Assembly: GCF_963929015.1 (NCBI RefSeq) | Contig: NZ_CAWVHE010000011.1 | Coordinates: forward strand, 124,001 to 188,000 | Origin: Merdimonas sp963929015 | Lineage (GTDB): Bacteria > Bacillota > Clostridia > Lachnospirales > Lachnospiraceae | Length of the DNA: 64,000 bases | Reading direction: 5' to 3' | Shown: piece after piece, positions 32,804 to 41,197 of the stretch | Layout: each line of letters opens with the position of its first letter | How positions within the stretch are numbered: position 1 is the stretch's first letter | Notes under the pieces: model-generated | The model's database searches: none | Seen by the model: only the letters and a program-made list of their open reading frames with translations | Told to the model about the DNA's origin: nothing | Made by a program: the position numbers and the translations under genes

Positions 32804-33676
32804 ATGAGAACAAAACATGGAGGAAAAGAGTTCTGTATGTTCGCCCTGCCGGGACTGTTTTGTTTCCTGGCGGTCGTGATCGTCCCGTTCATTTACGGTG
32901 TCTATCTGACGCTGACAGACTGGGACGGCGTGGCTTCGGTGAAAAATTTTGTGGGTCTTGAGAACTTCGGGGGCGTCATGAGAGACAGCCAGTTCTGGAC
33001 CTCGCTGTTATTAACATTTAAATACGTTGTGTTTGTTGTGGTAATTGTAAATGTGATCGCGTTTGCTATTGCGTATCTTTTAACCAGAGGGATCAAGGGC
33101 CAGAACTTCTTCCGGGCCGGATTCTTTACCCCGAACCTGATCGGAGGTATCGTCCTTGGATATATCTGGCAGTTCGTGTTCTCCCGCGTCTTTGTCAGCA
33201 TCGGCGAGACCACAGGCTGGAAGCTTTTTGAAGCGTCCTGGCTTTCGGATCCCACGAACGCTTTTGTGGCGCTGGTGGTAGTCAGCGTATGGCAGCTCTC
33301 CGGTTACATGATCCTGATCTATGTGGCCGGCTTTATGGGGCTCAATGAAGACGTAATGGAAGCGGCCAGCATCGACGGCGCCACGGGATGGGTCAAACTG
33401 AAAAGTATCATCCTGCCGCTGATGATGTCGTCTATCACCATCTGCCTCTTCTTAACCCTGTCAAGAGCATTTATGGTATACGATGTGAACCTGTCACTGA
33501 CCGGCGGCGCGCCTTATGGCACCACAGAAATGGCGGCAATGCATGTATATGAGAAAGCCTTTACATCCAGACAGTTTGGCGTAGGCCAGGCAGAGGCACT
33601 GATCCTGTTTATCATCGTGGCTGTGATCAGCGGTCTGCAGGTATATCTGACCAAGAAGCAGGAGGTGGAAGCATAA
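32804..33676 (+). CDS. Sugar ABC transporter permease (MalF/UgpA type)
   Basis: 290 residues with six membrane helices. The cytoplasmic EAA loop is EDVMEAASIDGATGWVKLKS (the EAA---G motif that docks the ATPase). The stop overlaps the next start (ATG at 33676 after TAA). No ATPase gene lies in the operon; in Clostridia and Streptococci such carbohydrate transporters share one ATPase (MsmK type). Confidence 0.93.
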   Translation: MRTKHGGKEFCMFALPGLFCFLAVVIVPFIYGVYLTLTDWDGVASVKNFVGLENFGGVMRDSQFWTSLLLTFKYVVFVVVIVNVIAFAIAYLLTRGIKGQNFFRAGFFTPNLIGGIVLGYIWQFVFSRVFVSIGETTGWKLFEASWLSDPTNAFVALVVVSVWQLSGYMILIYVAGFMGLNEDVMEAASIDGATGWVKLKSIILPLMMSSITICLFLTLSRAFMVYDVNLSLTGGAPYGTTEMAAMHVYEKAFTSRQFGVGQAEALILFIIVAVISGLQVYLTKKQEVEA

Positions 33677-34536
33677 TGAAGAAATCGACAATCGGAGGAA
33701 ACAAAAGAAAACTGGCAAATGCGCTGGCAATGATCGGTCTGATCATCGTGTTTATTGCGTATATGTTCCCCTTCCTGATGGTAGTGATCAATTCTCTGAA
33801 GGAAAAAAGAGACATCATTAAGAGCCCATTCTCCTGGCTCTTTACCATCAAAGGACTGTCCTTTGATAACTTTGAGAAAGCATTTACCCAGATGGACTTC
33901 CTGAATGCTTTTAAAAACTCCCTGATCGTAACCGTGTCTGCAACGGTACTGGTAACGATCCTGGCGGCGATGCTGGCCTACTACATTGTCCGCCACAACA
34001 ACGCAGTGTCCAAGCTGACATTCGCACTGATGGTGGCGTCCATGATCATTCCGTTCCAGGCCATCATGATCCCGCTGGTCAGCATTTACGGAGGAACCTT
34101 AAATATCCTGAACCACCGGCTGACGCTGATCTTTATGCATACCGGATTTTCCATGGCCATGTCGGTGTTCATGTTCCACGGATTCATCAAAGGAAATGTA
34201 CCTATCGCGCTGGAAGAGGCGGCCTGTATCGACGGCTGTACCAGTTCCCAGACATTTTTTAAGATTGTGCTTCCGCTTCTGAAGCCTATCATCTCCACAA
34301 TGGTGATCCTGAATTCCATGGCATTCTGGAACGACTTCCTTCTGCCGTCTCTGGTGCTGACGGACAAAGAACTTCTGACACTGCCGCTGTCCACTTATAG
34401 TTTCTATGGTACATACTCGGCAGATTATGGTACAATCATGGCAGGACTTCTGTTATGCGTGATCCCGATCATGATCCTGTATGTAGCTTTGCAGAAGCAG
34501 ATCATCGGCGGAGTAGTTGCAGGAGCAGTGAAGTAG
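33676..34536 (+). CDS. Sugar ABC transporter permease (MalG/UgpE type)
   Basis: 286 residues, six membrane helices. The EAA loop is IALEEAACIDGCTSSQTFFK. It pairs with the preceding permease to form the membrane channel. Confidence 0.93.
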   Translation: MKKSTIGGNKRKLANALAMIGLIIVFIAYMFPFLMVVINSLKEKRDIIKSPFSWLFTIKGLSFDNFEKAFTQMDFLNAFKNSLIVTVSATVLVTILAAMLAYYIVRHNNAVSKLTFALMVASMIIPFQAIMIPLVSIYGGTLNILNHRLTLIFMHTGFSMAMSVFMFHGFIKGNVPIALEEAACIDGCTSSQTFFKIVLPLLKPIISTMVILNSMAFWNDFLLPSLVLTDKELLTLPLSTYSFYGTYSADYGTIMAGLLLCVIPIMILYVALQKQIIGGVVAGAVK

Positions 34537-34544
34537 CGATTCCA

Positions 34545-34697
34545 GGTTCCAAAGGTCTAAGCCCACATGAGCTTGCTCATGAATGGGCGAAAGACATTGG
34601 GAACCGCCCCCGTATGAGCATAAAAGTGGGATGAATATCCCGCGATATGCGAATAGGGGGGACGGATTGTGAGAGTGCGGAGCACGGAACAATCCGT
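34545..34697 (+). other. Structured RNA region between permease and GH32 genes
   Basis: Three strong hairpins in a 238-bp gap without a gene. (1) A long, interrupted hairpin 34545-34605: GGTTCC/GGAACC outside, GTCT/AGAC, GCCCA/TGGGC, then CATGAGC/GCTCATG at the tip. (2) GGGAT/ATCCC at 34628-34641 with flanking pairs. (3) ACGGATTGT/ACAATCCGT at 34662-34697, 9 bp, with an inner GTGC/GCAC. None ends in a T run, so these are not plain terminators. They may stabilise the upstream transporter message or mark a processing site. No known riboswitch is recognised. Confidence 0.55.
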
Positions 34698-34774
34698 TGG
34701 AATCAAAAGAATCACAAAATCAAAAAATCACAGAGATTGCGAAACCAAGAAAAAGAAACGAGGCTTGAGACATC

Positions 34775-36115
34775 ATGAAAGACAGCTTACATTTGAAGGC
34801 CCCGGGCGGCTGGATCAACGACCCCAACGGGTTTATCTACTATCAAGGAGAATATCATCTGTTTTACCAGTATTTCCCTTACGGGACCCGCTGGGGAACC
34901 ATGCACTGGGGGCATGCGGTGAGCCAGGATCTGGTGCACTGGGAGCACCTGGGCGTGGCTTTGTTCCCCACCAAAGGGTACGACCGGAACGGCATATTTT
35001 CCGGAAGCGCGCTGGAAGTGGATGGAAAGCTGTACCTCTATTATACGGGAGTGAAATATCTGGAAACCAATGAAGAGGATATCCATTGCAGCATTCATGA
35101 CAGCTTTGAGTCTTCCCAGGCCATGCTGATCTCAGAAGACGGGCGGCATTTCGATAACTGGGGACAGAAGCGCCTGCTGATCCCGGTGATCCGGGATGAG
35201 GAAAAAGGCGATCCTAAAGACACCAGAGATCCCAAGGTATGGAGAGAAGACGGAACGTGTTACATGATCCTGGGAAGCACTTATCGGAAAAAGGTCGGAA
35301 GAGCCCTGTTTTTCAAAAGTCCGGACGGCCTTAACTGGGAATTTGCCGGGGAATGCCGGGACGAGGCCTTTGGAGAGACCCTGGAGTGCCCGGACATTTT
35401 CCAGATCGGAGAACAGTATGTGATCCTGGGCTCCCCCATGAACGTGACTGAAGCCGGGATCGAACACCGCCACCATGCAAAATGCGGGCTGGCAGATTTC
35501 AAGCTTCCCCAGTGCGAGATGAAGCTTCGTGGCGACTTCCGGTTTGTAGATTACGGCCTGGACTTTTATGCGCCCCAGACCGCTCTGGACGAAGCTGGCC
35601 GCCGGGTGATCATTGGCTGGATCCGGATGCCGGAGCCGGTGAAGGATGATCCGGATGGACGGGGTCCGTGGATCGGCATGATGAGCATGCCCCGGGTGGT
35701 GGAGGTGGAGAACGGACATATTTCATTCCGTGTTCATCCAAATGTAGACGCACTTTACTCCAAAAGGTGCCTGTCCCCGGACGATGTCCCGGAAGGCCGT
35801 CCTTTCCGGATCCGCACATCCATGAGAGAAGGCGAGACCCTGAATGTCTGCGGTTACAGGATCAGCGTGGAAGACGGCCGCGTGACGACCGACCGCAGCG
35901 AAGTATTTCCGGATCTGAAAAATTACCGCACCCGGGCAGAAACGCCGGAGACGGGCCGCGCGGAAAACACACTGGATATCTTCGTGTCGCCTCACCTGGT
36001 GGAAGTGTTCGTCAACGACGGGCAGTATGTGATCACCCATGTGGTATACGGATTAAAGAAAAAACTGGCAGGGAAAGTGGAAGAACTGCTGGTGGAAAAA
36101 GAATACACAGAATGA
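34775..36115 (+). CDS. GH32 beta-fructofuranosidase / sucrose-6-phosphate hydrolase
   Basis: 446 residues. Nucleophile motif GGWINDPNGF with Asp 16, transition-state motif RDPKVW with Asp 152, and acid/base motif ETLECPDIF with Glu 204: all three GH32 catalytic residues are present. A C-terminal beta-sandwich follows (IFVSPHLVEVFVNDGQYV). There is no signal peptide, so it acts inside the cell on sugar imported by the ABC transporter, releasing fructose. Confidence 0.93.
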   Translation: MKDSLHLKAPGGWINDPNGFIYYQGEYHLFYQYFPYGTRWGTMHWGHAVSQDLVHWEHLGVALFPTKGYDRNGIFSGSALEVDGKLYLYYTGVKYLETNEEDIHCSIHDSFESSQAMLISEDGRHFDNWGQKRLLIPVIRDEEKGDPKDTRDPKVWREDGTCYMILGSTYRKKVGRALFFKSPDGLNWEFAGECRDEAFGETLECPDIFQIGEQYVILGSPMNVTEAGIEHRHHAKCGLADFKLPQCEMKLRGDFRFVDYGLDFYAPQTALDEAGRRVIIGWIRMPEPVKDDPDGRGPWIGMMSMPRVVEVENGHISFRVHPNVDALYSKRCLSPDDVPEGRPFRIRTSMREGETLNVCGYRISVEDGRVTTDRSEVFPDLKNYRTRAETPETGRAENTLDIFVSPHLVEVFVNDGQYVITHVVYGLKKKLAGKVEELLVEKEYTE

Positions 36116-36212
36116 TCTTTTACCTGGATTTGATCTTGCCTTCATTCGTTTCTCACAATCCTGTGCTAAAATGTCAGCAATGAGACTTTTAGAGATTGTG
36201 AGGTAGACGAGT

Positions 36213-36344
36213 ATGCAGAAAGAACGCAGGAACCGGAAAAGGATCAAGGCAGATATGATGAGATCTTACTACATCATGGAATCAAAAGTAGACGCGAAAG
36301 CAAGGGAGATTTTCAAGAGAAAGCCTTATGCTGTGGCGCAGTAA
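36213..36344 (+). CDS. Possible small basic protein, 43 aa
   Basis: ATG 36213 behind GAGGTAGACGA. Product begins MQKERRNRKRIKADMMRSYY and is strongly basic and helical. A -10-like TAAAAT lies at about 36168. No family recognised. It could be real, but there is no overlap or motif to prove translation. Confidence 0.4.
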   Translation: MQKERRNRKRIKADMMRSYYIMESKVDAKAREIFKRKPYAVAQ

Positions 36345-36350
36345 AAGTTT

Positions 36351-36392
36351 AAATGGGGACGGGGGATTTTCCAAAATCCCCCGTCCCCATTT
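36351..36392. repeat. Dispersed palindrome, family A, copy 1
   Basis: Perfect inverted arms of 20 bp (start AAATGGGGACGGGGGATTTT) around a 2-bp centre. The core GGGGACGGGGGATTT recurs at 50996-51037 and 55313-55350. It sits between a small ORF and the 3' end of mscL and may serve as a terminator. Confidence 0.85.
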
Positions 36393-36404
36393 GAATCTCT
36401 AAGT

Positions 36405-36755
36405 CTATACGGTTTCGGGTGCTGCAGCCTCTTCCGCCTCTGCTGCCATTTTCTTTTTGCCCAGGTCCATCAGAGTGTTCATTGCCTTCAGGATGCAGAA
36501 AAGCACGAACGCCATGATCAGGAAGTTTACAACGGAAGAAATGAATGCAGATGCGAATCCTGCGATATCCTCAAAGGAATACATTTTTCCGCCGGTTACA
36601 AAGTTCAGGATCGGATTGATAAAGTTATCGGTGAGAGAGGTAACGATACTGGTAAAAGCGCCACCAATGATTACACCGACTGCCATGTCCAGCGCATTTC
36701 CGCGCAGGGCAAACGCCTTAAATTCTTCGACAAATTTTGTCATTTTCTCTTTCAT
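36405..36755 (-). CDS. mscL: Large-conductance mechanosensitive channel
   Basis: 116 residues from ATG 36755; an in-frame TTG 24 nt upstream is less likely because GAAAGGG lies just before the ATG. FKAFALRGNALDMAVGVIIG is the conserved first membrane helix and pore region. NPILNFVTGG forms the start of the loop, and SVVNFLIMAFVLFCIL is the second helix. It releases solutes when membrane tension rises. Confidence 0.95.
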   Translation of the reverse strand: MKEKMTKFVEEFKAFALRGNALDMAVGVIIGGAFTSIVTSLTDNFINPILNFVTGGKMYSFEDIAGFASAFISSVVNFLIMAFVLFCILKAMNTLMDLGKKKMAAEAEEAAAPETV

Positions 36756-36839
36756 TGCAGAGAACCCTTTCTTTTTCAAATCAGTAAATGTCTAACAGTT
36801 TCTCTTTGGTGATTTTAAGCACACTTTTCTTATTATAAA

Positions 36840-36914
36840 TTTGATAATCAAAGTACTTGACAAACAGGTAGGAATATCATATACTTTGAAAGTCAAAATA
36901 ATTGAAATTCAAAT
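36840..36914 (+). promoter_or_regulatory. Promoter of the fatty-acid operon with FabT-like boxes
   Basis: TTGACA (36857-36862), 17-bp spacer, TATACT (36880-36885). Box 1 TTTGATAATCAAA (36840-36852) lies just upstream of the -35. Box 2 TTTGAAAGTCAAA (36885-36897) begins at the last base of the -10. A shorter related palindrome TTGAAATTCAA lies at 36902-36912. These match the TTTGA-N3-TCAAA pattern known for FabT of streptococci, and a FabT-like gene closes the cluster (47757). Confidence 0.8.
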
Positions 36915-36932
36915 CATTATAGGGGAATGACT

Positions 36933-37916
36933 ATGGCAGTGATCATATGCGGAACAGGGTCTTATATACCGCCTTGTTCCATGGATAACAATGATATTGC
37001 AAAACTGGTGGAAACCAGTGACGAGTGGATCCGGGAGCGGACCGGCGTGGTAAGACGCCACGTCATTCGGGAAGAGACAACGGTGTCTATGGCGGCCAGG
37101 GCCGGACGCCGTGCGCTGGAGCAGGCGGGTATTGAAGCCGGGGAGGTAGATCTGATCCTGGTGTCTACCATTTCTTCCAACGTGATCCTTCCCTGCGCCG
37201 CCTGTGAAGTGCAGCGGGAGCTGGGGGCGGTAAACGCCACCTGTTTTGATCTGAACGCCGCATGCACTGGGTTTTTGCTGGGATACAATACGGCGGCGGC
37301 CTATCTGGAGTCTGGTGTATACAACACAGCCCTGGTGATCGGAAGTGAAAGCCTTTCCAATCTGACTAACTGGAGCGACCGCACCACCTGTATCTTATTT
37401 GGAGACGGAGCAGGCGCGGCAGTGATGCAAAAAGGCGGGGGAAGACATTACCTGCCGGTGACCCATTCCAATGGAGCCAAAGGCGGGGCGCTGACATTAA
37501 AGAGCCGTCATGACCAAAGCGTCCTGACGGGAGAGCGGGATCCGGAAGAGCTGCTGGGGCCAGAATATTTTATGCAGATGGACGGACAGGCAGTGTTTAA
37601 GTTTGCGGTAAGGAGTGTTCCCCAGGCTGTGGAAGAGGTGCTGGAAGCCAACCAGGTAAAAAAGGAAGAGATTTCCTGTTACATCCTCCATCAGGCAAAC
37701 AGAAGGATCGTGGAGGCTGTGGCAAAGAGACTGGAAGAACCACTGGAGAAATTTCCGATGAACCTGCAGGAATATGGCAACACCTCCTCTGCCAGCATCC
37801 CCATTTTGCTGGATGAGCTTGTGCAGCAGGGGAAGGTAAAACGAGGAGCGAAGATTGTGCTGGCCGGTTTTGGAGCCGGTCTAAGCTGGGGGGCTTCTAT
37901 CCTGGACTGGGCGTAA
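36933..37916 (+). CDS. fabH: 3-oxoacyl-ACP synthase III
   Basis: Starts fatty-acid chains by condensing an acyl-CoA with malonyl-ACP. 327 residues from ATG 36933, 7 nt after AGGGG; ATG 36927 is too close. The catalytic triad is complete: Cys 111 (NAACTGF), His 253 (ILHQANRRI) and Asn 283 (YGNTSSAS). First gene of the fab/acc operon. Confidence 0.96.
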   Translation: MAVIICGTGSYIPPCSMDNNDIAKLVETSDEWIRERTGVVRRHVIREETTVSMAARAGRRALEQAGIEAGEVDLILVSTISSNVILPCAACEVQRELGAVNATCFDLNAACTGFLLGYNTAAAYLESGVYNTALVIGSESLSNLTNWSDRTTCILFGDGAGAAVMQKGGGRHYLPVTHSNGAKGGALTLKSRHDQSVLTGERDPEELLGPEYFMQMDGQAVFKFAVRSVPQAVEEVLEANQVKKEEISCYILHQANRRIVEAVAKRLEEPLEKFPMNLQEYGNTSSASIPILLDELVQQGKVKRGAKIVLAGFGAGLSWGASILDWA

Positions 37917-37950
37917 ACTGTCGGGAAGGGATCCGCCCTTCGGACAGTTT
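37916..37950 (+). terminator. Hairpin between fabH and acpP
   Basis: AACTGTC/GACAGTT outside and GAAGGG/CCCTTC inside form a long stem, followed by TTTAG. It could be a partial terminator or processing site that sets the high acpP level relative to fabH. The rest of the 140-bp gap shows GC-rich inverted segments only. Confidence 0.5.
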
Positions 37951-38056
37951 TAGCAATCCTGCGCCGGAAAGGATGTGCAGACAGGGCAAACGCCGGATCT
38001 GACAGCCTGGCGCGGAAAATAAATATAAAGAAAAAGAAAGAAAAAGGAGAACAGAC

Positions 38057-38284
38057 ATGTTAGAGAGAATCAAAGAATTAGTTGCAGAGAATTTAGGCGT
38101 AGACGCAGGAACGATTACAGAGACGTCTTCTTTTAAGGAAGATCTGGAGGCAGATTCCCTGGATCTTTTTGAGCTGGTAATGTCACTGGAAGAAGAGTAT
38201 GGGATTGAAATCCCCACAGAGGATCTGGAAAATATCGCGACCGTTGGCGACATTATTTCTTATGTAGAGTCTCACAAAGAGTAG
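38057..38284 (+). CDS. acpP: Acyl carrier protein
   Basis: 75 residues, very acidic, four-helix pattern. LEADSLDLFELVMSLEEEYG contains the serine (DSLD) that receives 4'-phosphopantetheine. RBS AAAGGAGAA. Carries the growing chain for all Fab enzymes of the operon. Confidence 0.96.
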   Translation: MLERIKELVAENLGVDAGTITETSSFKEDLEADSLDLFELVMSLEEEYGIEIPTEDLENIATVGDIISYVESHKE

Positions 38285-38330
38285 CTGGAAAACACAGAGC
38301 AACAAACAAAGAAGGAAAAGCGGGGGTTGA

Positions 38331-39272
38331 ATGATGCAGACAGAAGTAACCAAATTATTAGGAATCGAATATCCAATCATCCAGGGCGGTATGGCCTGGG
38401 TTGCAGAATACCATCTGGCAGCAGCCGTGTCCGAGGCCGGCGGCCTGGGACTGATCGGAGCTGCAAGCGCTCCGGCTGAGTGGGTCAGAGATCAGATCCG
38501 CGAAGCAAAGAAGCTGACAGACAAGCCGTTCGGGGTCAATATCATGCTGATGAGCCCTTATGCGGATGAAGTGGCAAAGGTGGTTGCAGAAGAAGGCGTA
38601 AAAGTCGTAACGACCGGCGCGGGAAATCCGGAGAAATATATGGCTATGTGGAAAGAAGCAGGCGTAAAGGTGATTCCGGTAGTTGCTTCTGTCGCCCTGG
38701 CAAAGAGAATGGAGCGCTGCGGTGCAGACGCACTGGTGGCTGAAGGCTGCGAGGCCGGCGGACACATTGGTGAAAATACGACCATGGTACTGGTTCCGCA
38801 GGTGGCAGACGCAGTTAATATCCCGGTTATCGCAGCAGGCGGTATCGCAGACGGACGTGGCATCGCGGCGGCATTTATGCTGGGAGCAAAAGGGGTACAG
38901 ATGGGAACACATTTTGTAGTTACCGATGAGTCCCAGGTACACGAAAATTACAAAGAGAGGATCATTAAGGCGAAGGATATTGATTCCCGTGTAACAGGAA
39001 GAACAACCGGCCATCCGGTCAGAGCCCTTCGCAATGACATGACCAGAAAATATCTGGAATTGGAAAATAACGGTGCCAGCTTTGAGGAACTGGAGCAGCT
39101 GACCCTGGGCGGCTTAAGAAGAGCTGTTGTGGACGGCGATGTGAAGAACGGAAGCGTGATGGCAGGGCAGATCGCAGGCATGGTAAAAGAAAGAATGTCC
39201 TGTAAGGATCTGATCCAGAAGCTGGTAAAAGAAACCGATGCATTGATAAAAGGAGCAGGCTTTTATGAGTAA
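38331..39272 (+). CDS. fabK: Enoyl-ACP reductase II (FabK), FMN-dependent
   Basis: 313 residues, TIM-barrel flavoprotein of the nitronate monooxygenase superfamily. IIQGGMAWVAEYHLAAAVS at the N-terminus, GCEAGGHIGENT with the active histidine near residue 145, and IPVIAAGGIADGRG and GVQMGTHFV for FMN binding. It performs the last reduction step of chain elongation in place of FabI. Its place between acpP and fabD, as in streptococci, supports FabK. Confidence 0.93.
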   Translation: MMQTEVTKLLGIEYPIIQGGMAWVAEYHLAAAVSEAGGLGLIGAASAPAEWVRDQIREAKKLTDKPFGVNIMLMSPYADEVAKVVAEEGVKVVTTGAGNPEKYMAMWKEAGVKVIPVVASVALAKRMERCGADALVAEGCEAGGHIGENTTMVLVPQVADAVNIPVIAAGGIADGRGIAAAFMLGAKGVQMGTHFVVTDESQVHENYKERIIKAKDIDSRVTGRTTGHPVRALRNDMTRKYLELENNGASFEELEQLTLGGLRRAVVDGDVKNGSVMAGQIAGMVKERMSCKDLIQKLVKETDALIKGAGFYE

Positions 39273-40194
39273 GATTGCATTTATTTATCCGGGGCAGGGC
39301 GCTCAGAAAGCCGGTATGGGGGCGGATTTTTATGAAAACTGCCCGGAGGCAAGAGAATTGTTTGATCAGGCCGGCGAGGCGCTGGGGCTTGACATGGCTG
39401 CCCTTTGTTTTGAGGAAAATGATCAGCTGGATCTGACAGAATATACGCAGGCGGCGCTGGTGACTACCACCCTTGCCATGACAAGAGTGGTAGAAAAACA
39501 CGGCATTCACGCGGATATGACCGCGGGATTAAGCCTGGGAGAGTATTCTGCGATCGCGGCGGCCGGCGGCATGAGCGAACTGGACGCCATCCGTCTGGTA
39601 AGAAAAAGAGGGATCCTGATGCAGAATACCGTTCCGGCAGGCGAAGGCGCCATGTGCGCGGTAATGGCCATGGATGCCGGAAAGATTGAAGAAGTGATCG
39701 CGCCCATTGACGGTGTGTCCATTGCAAATTATAACTGTCCGGGGCAGATCGTGATCACAGGTGAAAAACATGGCGTAGAGCAGGCGGCGGAAGCGTTGAA
39801 GGAAGCGGGAGCCAAAAGAACGGTGATGTTAAATGTCAGCGGCCCCTTTCATTCTCCCATGCTGATCCCTGCAGGAGAACAACTTGCAGGAGAACTGGCA
39901 GACGTCCAGATGTCTCCGCTGAAGATCCCGTATGTGACCAATGTGACCACAGAGATCATTTCTGATATCAGCAGAACTAAAGAACTGTTGAAGGAACAGG
40001 TAAGTTCTCCGGTGCGCTGGATGCAGAGCATGGAAGTGATGATCGAAAACGGTGTGGATACCTTCATCGAGATCGGACCGGGACGCACACTGGCCGGATT
40101 CATGAAGAAGATCAACCGGGATGTGAAAGTATATAACATTGCAGCGTTAGAAGATATCGAGAAAGTGGCTGCAGAAATGGAGGCCTCATGCTAG
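39265..40194 (+). CDS. fabD: Malonyl-CoA:ACP transacylase
   Basis: 309 residues. YPGQGAQ at the N-terminus, catalytic Ser 90 in GLSLGEYSA and His 196 in VSGPFHSPM. Overlaps fabK by 8 bp and fabG by 7 bp, so expression is coupled. Confidence 0.96.
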   Translation: MSKIAFIYPGQGAQKAGMGADFYENCPEARELFDQAGEALGLDMAALCFEENDQLDLTEYTQAALVTTTLAMTRVVEKHGIHADMTAGLSLGEYSAIAAAGGMSELDAIRLVRKRGILMQNTVPAGEGAMCAVMAMDAGKIEEVIAPIDGVSIANYNCPGQIVITGEKHGVEQAAEALKEAGAKRTVMLNVSGPFHSPMLIPAGEQLAGELADVQMSPLKIPYVTNVTTEIISDISRTKELLKEQVSSPVRWMQSMEVMIENGVDTFIEIGPGRTLAGFMKKINRDVKVYNIAALEDIEKVAAEMEASC

Positions 40195-40928
40195 AAGGAA
40201 AAGTGGCGGTAGTGACAGGCGCTTCCCGGGGGATCGGGAAAGCGATCGCGAAAAAACTTGCATTGCAGGGCGCGAAAGTCATCATCAATTATAACGGATC
40301 AGAAGAAAAGGCGCTGGCCGTAAAAGCAGAGATTGAAGAAGCGGGCGGGCAGGCAGTTGTATACCAGTGTAACGTAGCGGATTACACAGCCTGTGAGACC
40401 TTTATCCAGACCGTGATCAAGGAGCAGGGAAGCCTTGATATCCTGGTAAATAACGCCGGGATCACCCGGGACGGACTGCTGATGAAAATGTCGGAGGAAG
40501 ATTTCGATCAGGTGGTGAATACCAACCTGAAAGGCGCGTTTCATACCATGCGTTTTGCCGTAAGACAGATGTTAAAACAAAGAAGCGGCCGGATCATTAA
40601 TATGTCTTCGGTTGTGGGTGTCAGCGGAAATGCAGGACAGGTCAATTACGCAGCCTCCAAAGCGGGCGTGATCGGCATGACCAAGTCAGCGGCGAGAGAA
40701 CTGGCAAGCCGTGGAGTGACGGTCAATGCTGTGGCGCCGGGATTCATTTCTACAGATATGACAGACGTGCTTTCAGACAAAGTCAAAGAAGCGGCGGAAG
40801 GACAGATCCCGCTTGGCAGATTCGGGAAGCCGGAAGACGTGGCCGCGGCCGTGGCATTTCTGGCCTCCGAAGAAGCAGGATACATCACCGGCCAGGTGCT
40901 GCACATAGACGGCGGGATGTGCATGTAA
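40188..40928 (+). CDS. fabG: 3-oxoacyl-ACP reductase
   Basis: 246 residues, short-chain dehydrogenase. NADPH motif TGASRGIGKA at residues 10-19, NNAG near 88-91, catalytic Ser 140/141, Tyr 154 and Lys 158 (YAASK). Confidence 0.96.
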   Translation: MLEGKVAVVTGASRGIGKAIAKKLALQGAKVIINYNGSEEKALAVKAEIEEAGGQAVVYQCNVADYTACETFIQTVIKEQGSLDILVNNAGITRDGLLMKMSEEDFDQVVNTNLKGAFHTMRFAVRQMLKQRSGRIINMSSVVGVSGNAGQVNYAASKAGVIGMTKSAARELASRGVTVNAVAPGFISTDMTDVLSDKVKEAAEGQIPLGRFGKPEDVAAAVAFLASEEAGYITGQVLHIDGGMCM

Positions 40929-40998
40929 TGAGACCTGCATCGGCAGAGGAAACTGCATTTGCAGATTTATCTGCAGATATGCAGTTTTCGATGTCGAT

Positions 40999-41170
40999 AT
41001 TGGGCGAATGCCCACAGCGAGATGGAGCGTCAGCGGAATCGAGCTGGGCAGGTCGAATGGTTGTCGGGCAGTATTGGGCGAATGCCCACAGCGAGATGGA
41101 GCGTCAGCGGAATCGAGCTGGGCAGGTCGAATGGTTGTCGGGCAGTATTGGGCGAATGCCCACAGCGAGA
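40999..41170. repeat. 74-bp tandem repeat between fabG and fabF, 2.3 copies
   Basis: Units start at 40999, 41073 and 41147 (the last is cut after 24 bp). The full units are identical. Each starts ATTGGGCGAATGCCCA, which includes the hairpin TGGGC-GAAT-GCCCA. The repeat fills most of the 269-bp gap, so the operon message carries two or three such hairpins before fabF. No gene is seen in it. Confidence 0.9.
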
Positions 41171-41197
41171 TTTATATTTTATGAAAGGACAGGTTCT

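Noticed and set aside
40919..41197. N-terminal extension of FabF through the 74-bp repeat
   Set aside because: FabF normally starts at MKRRVVVTG; ATG 41198 has its own ribosome site, and the extension is only the translated tandem repeat.
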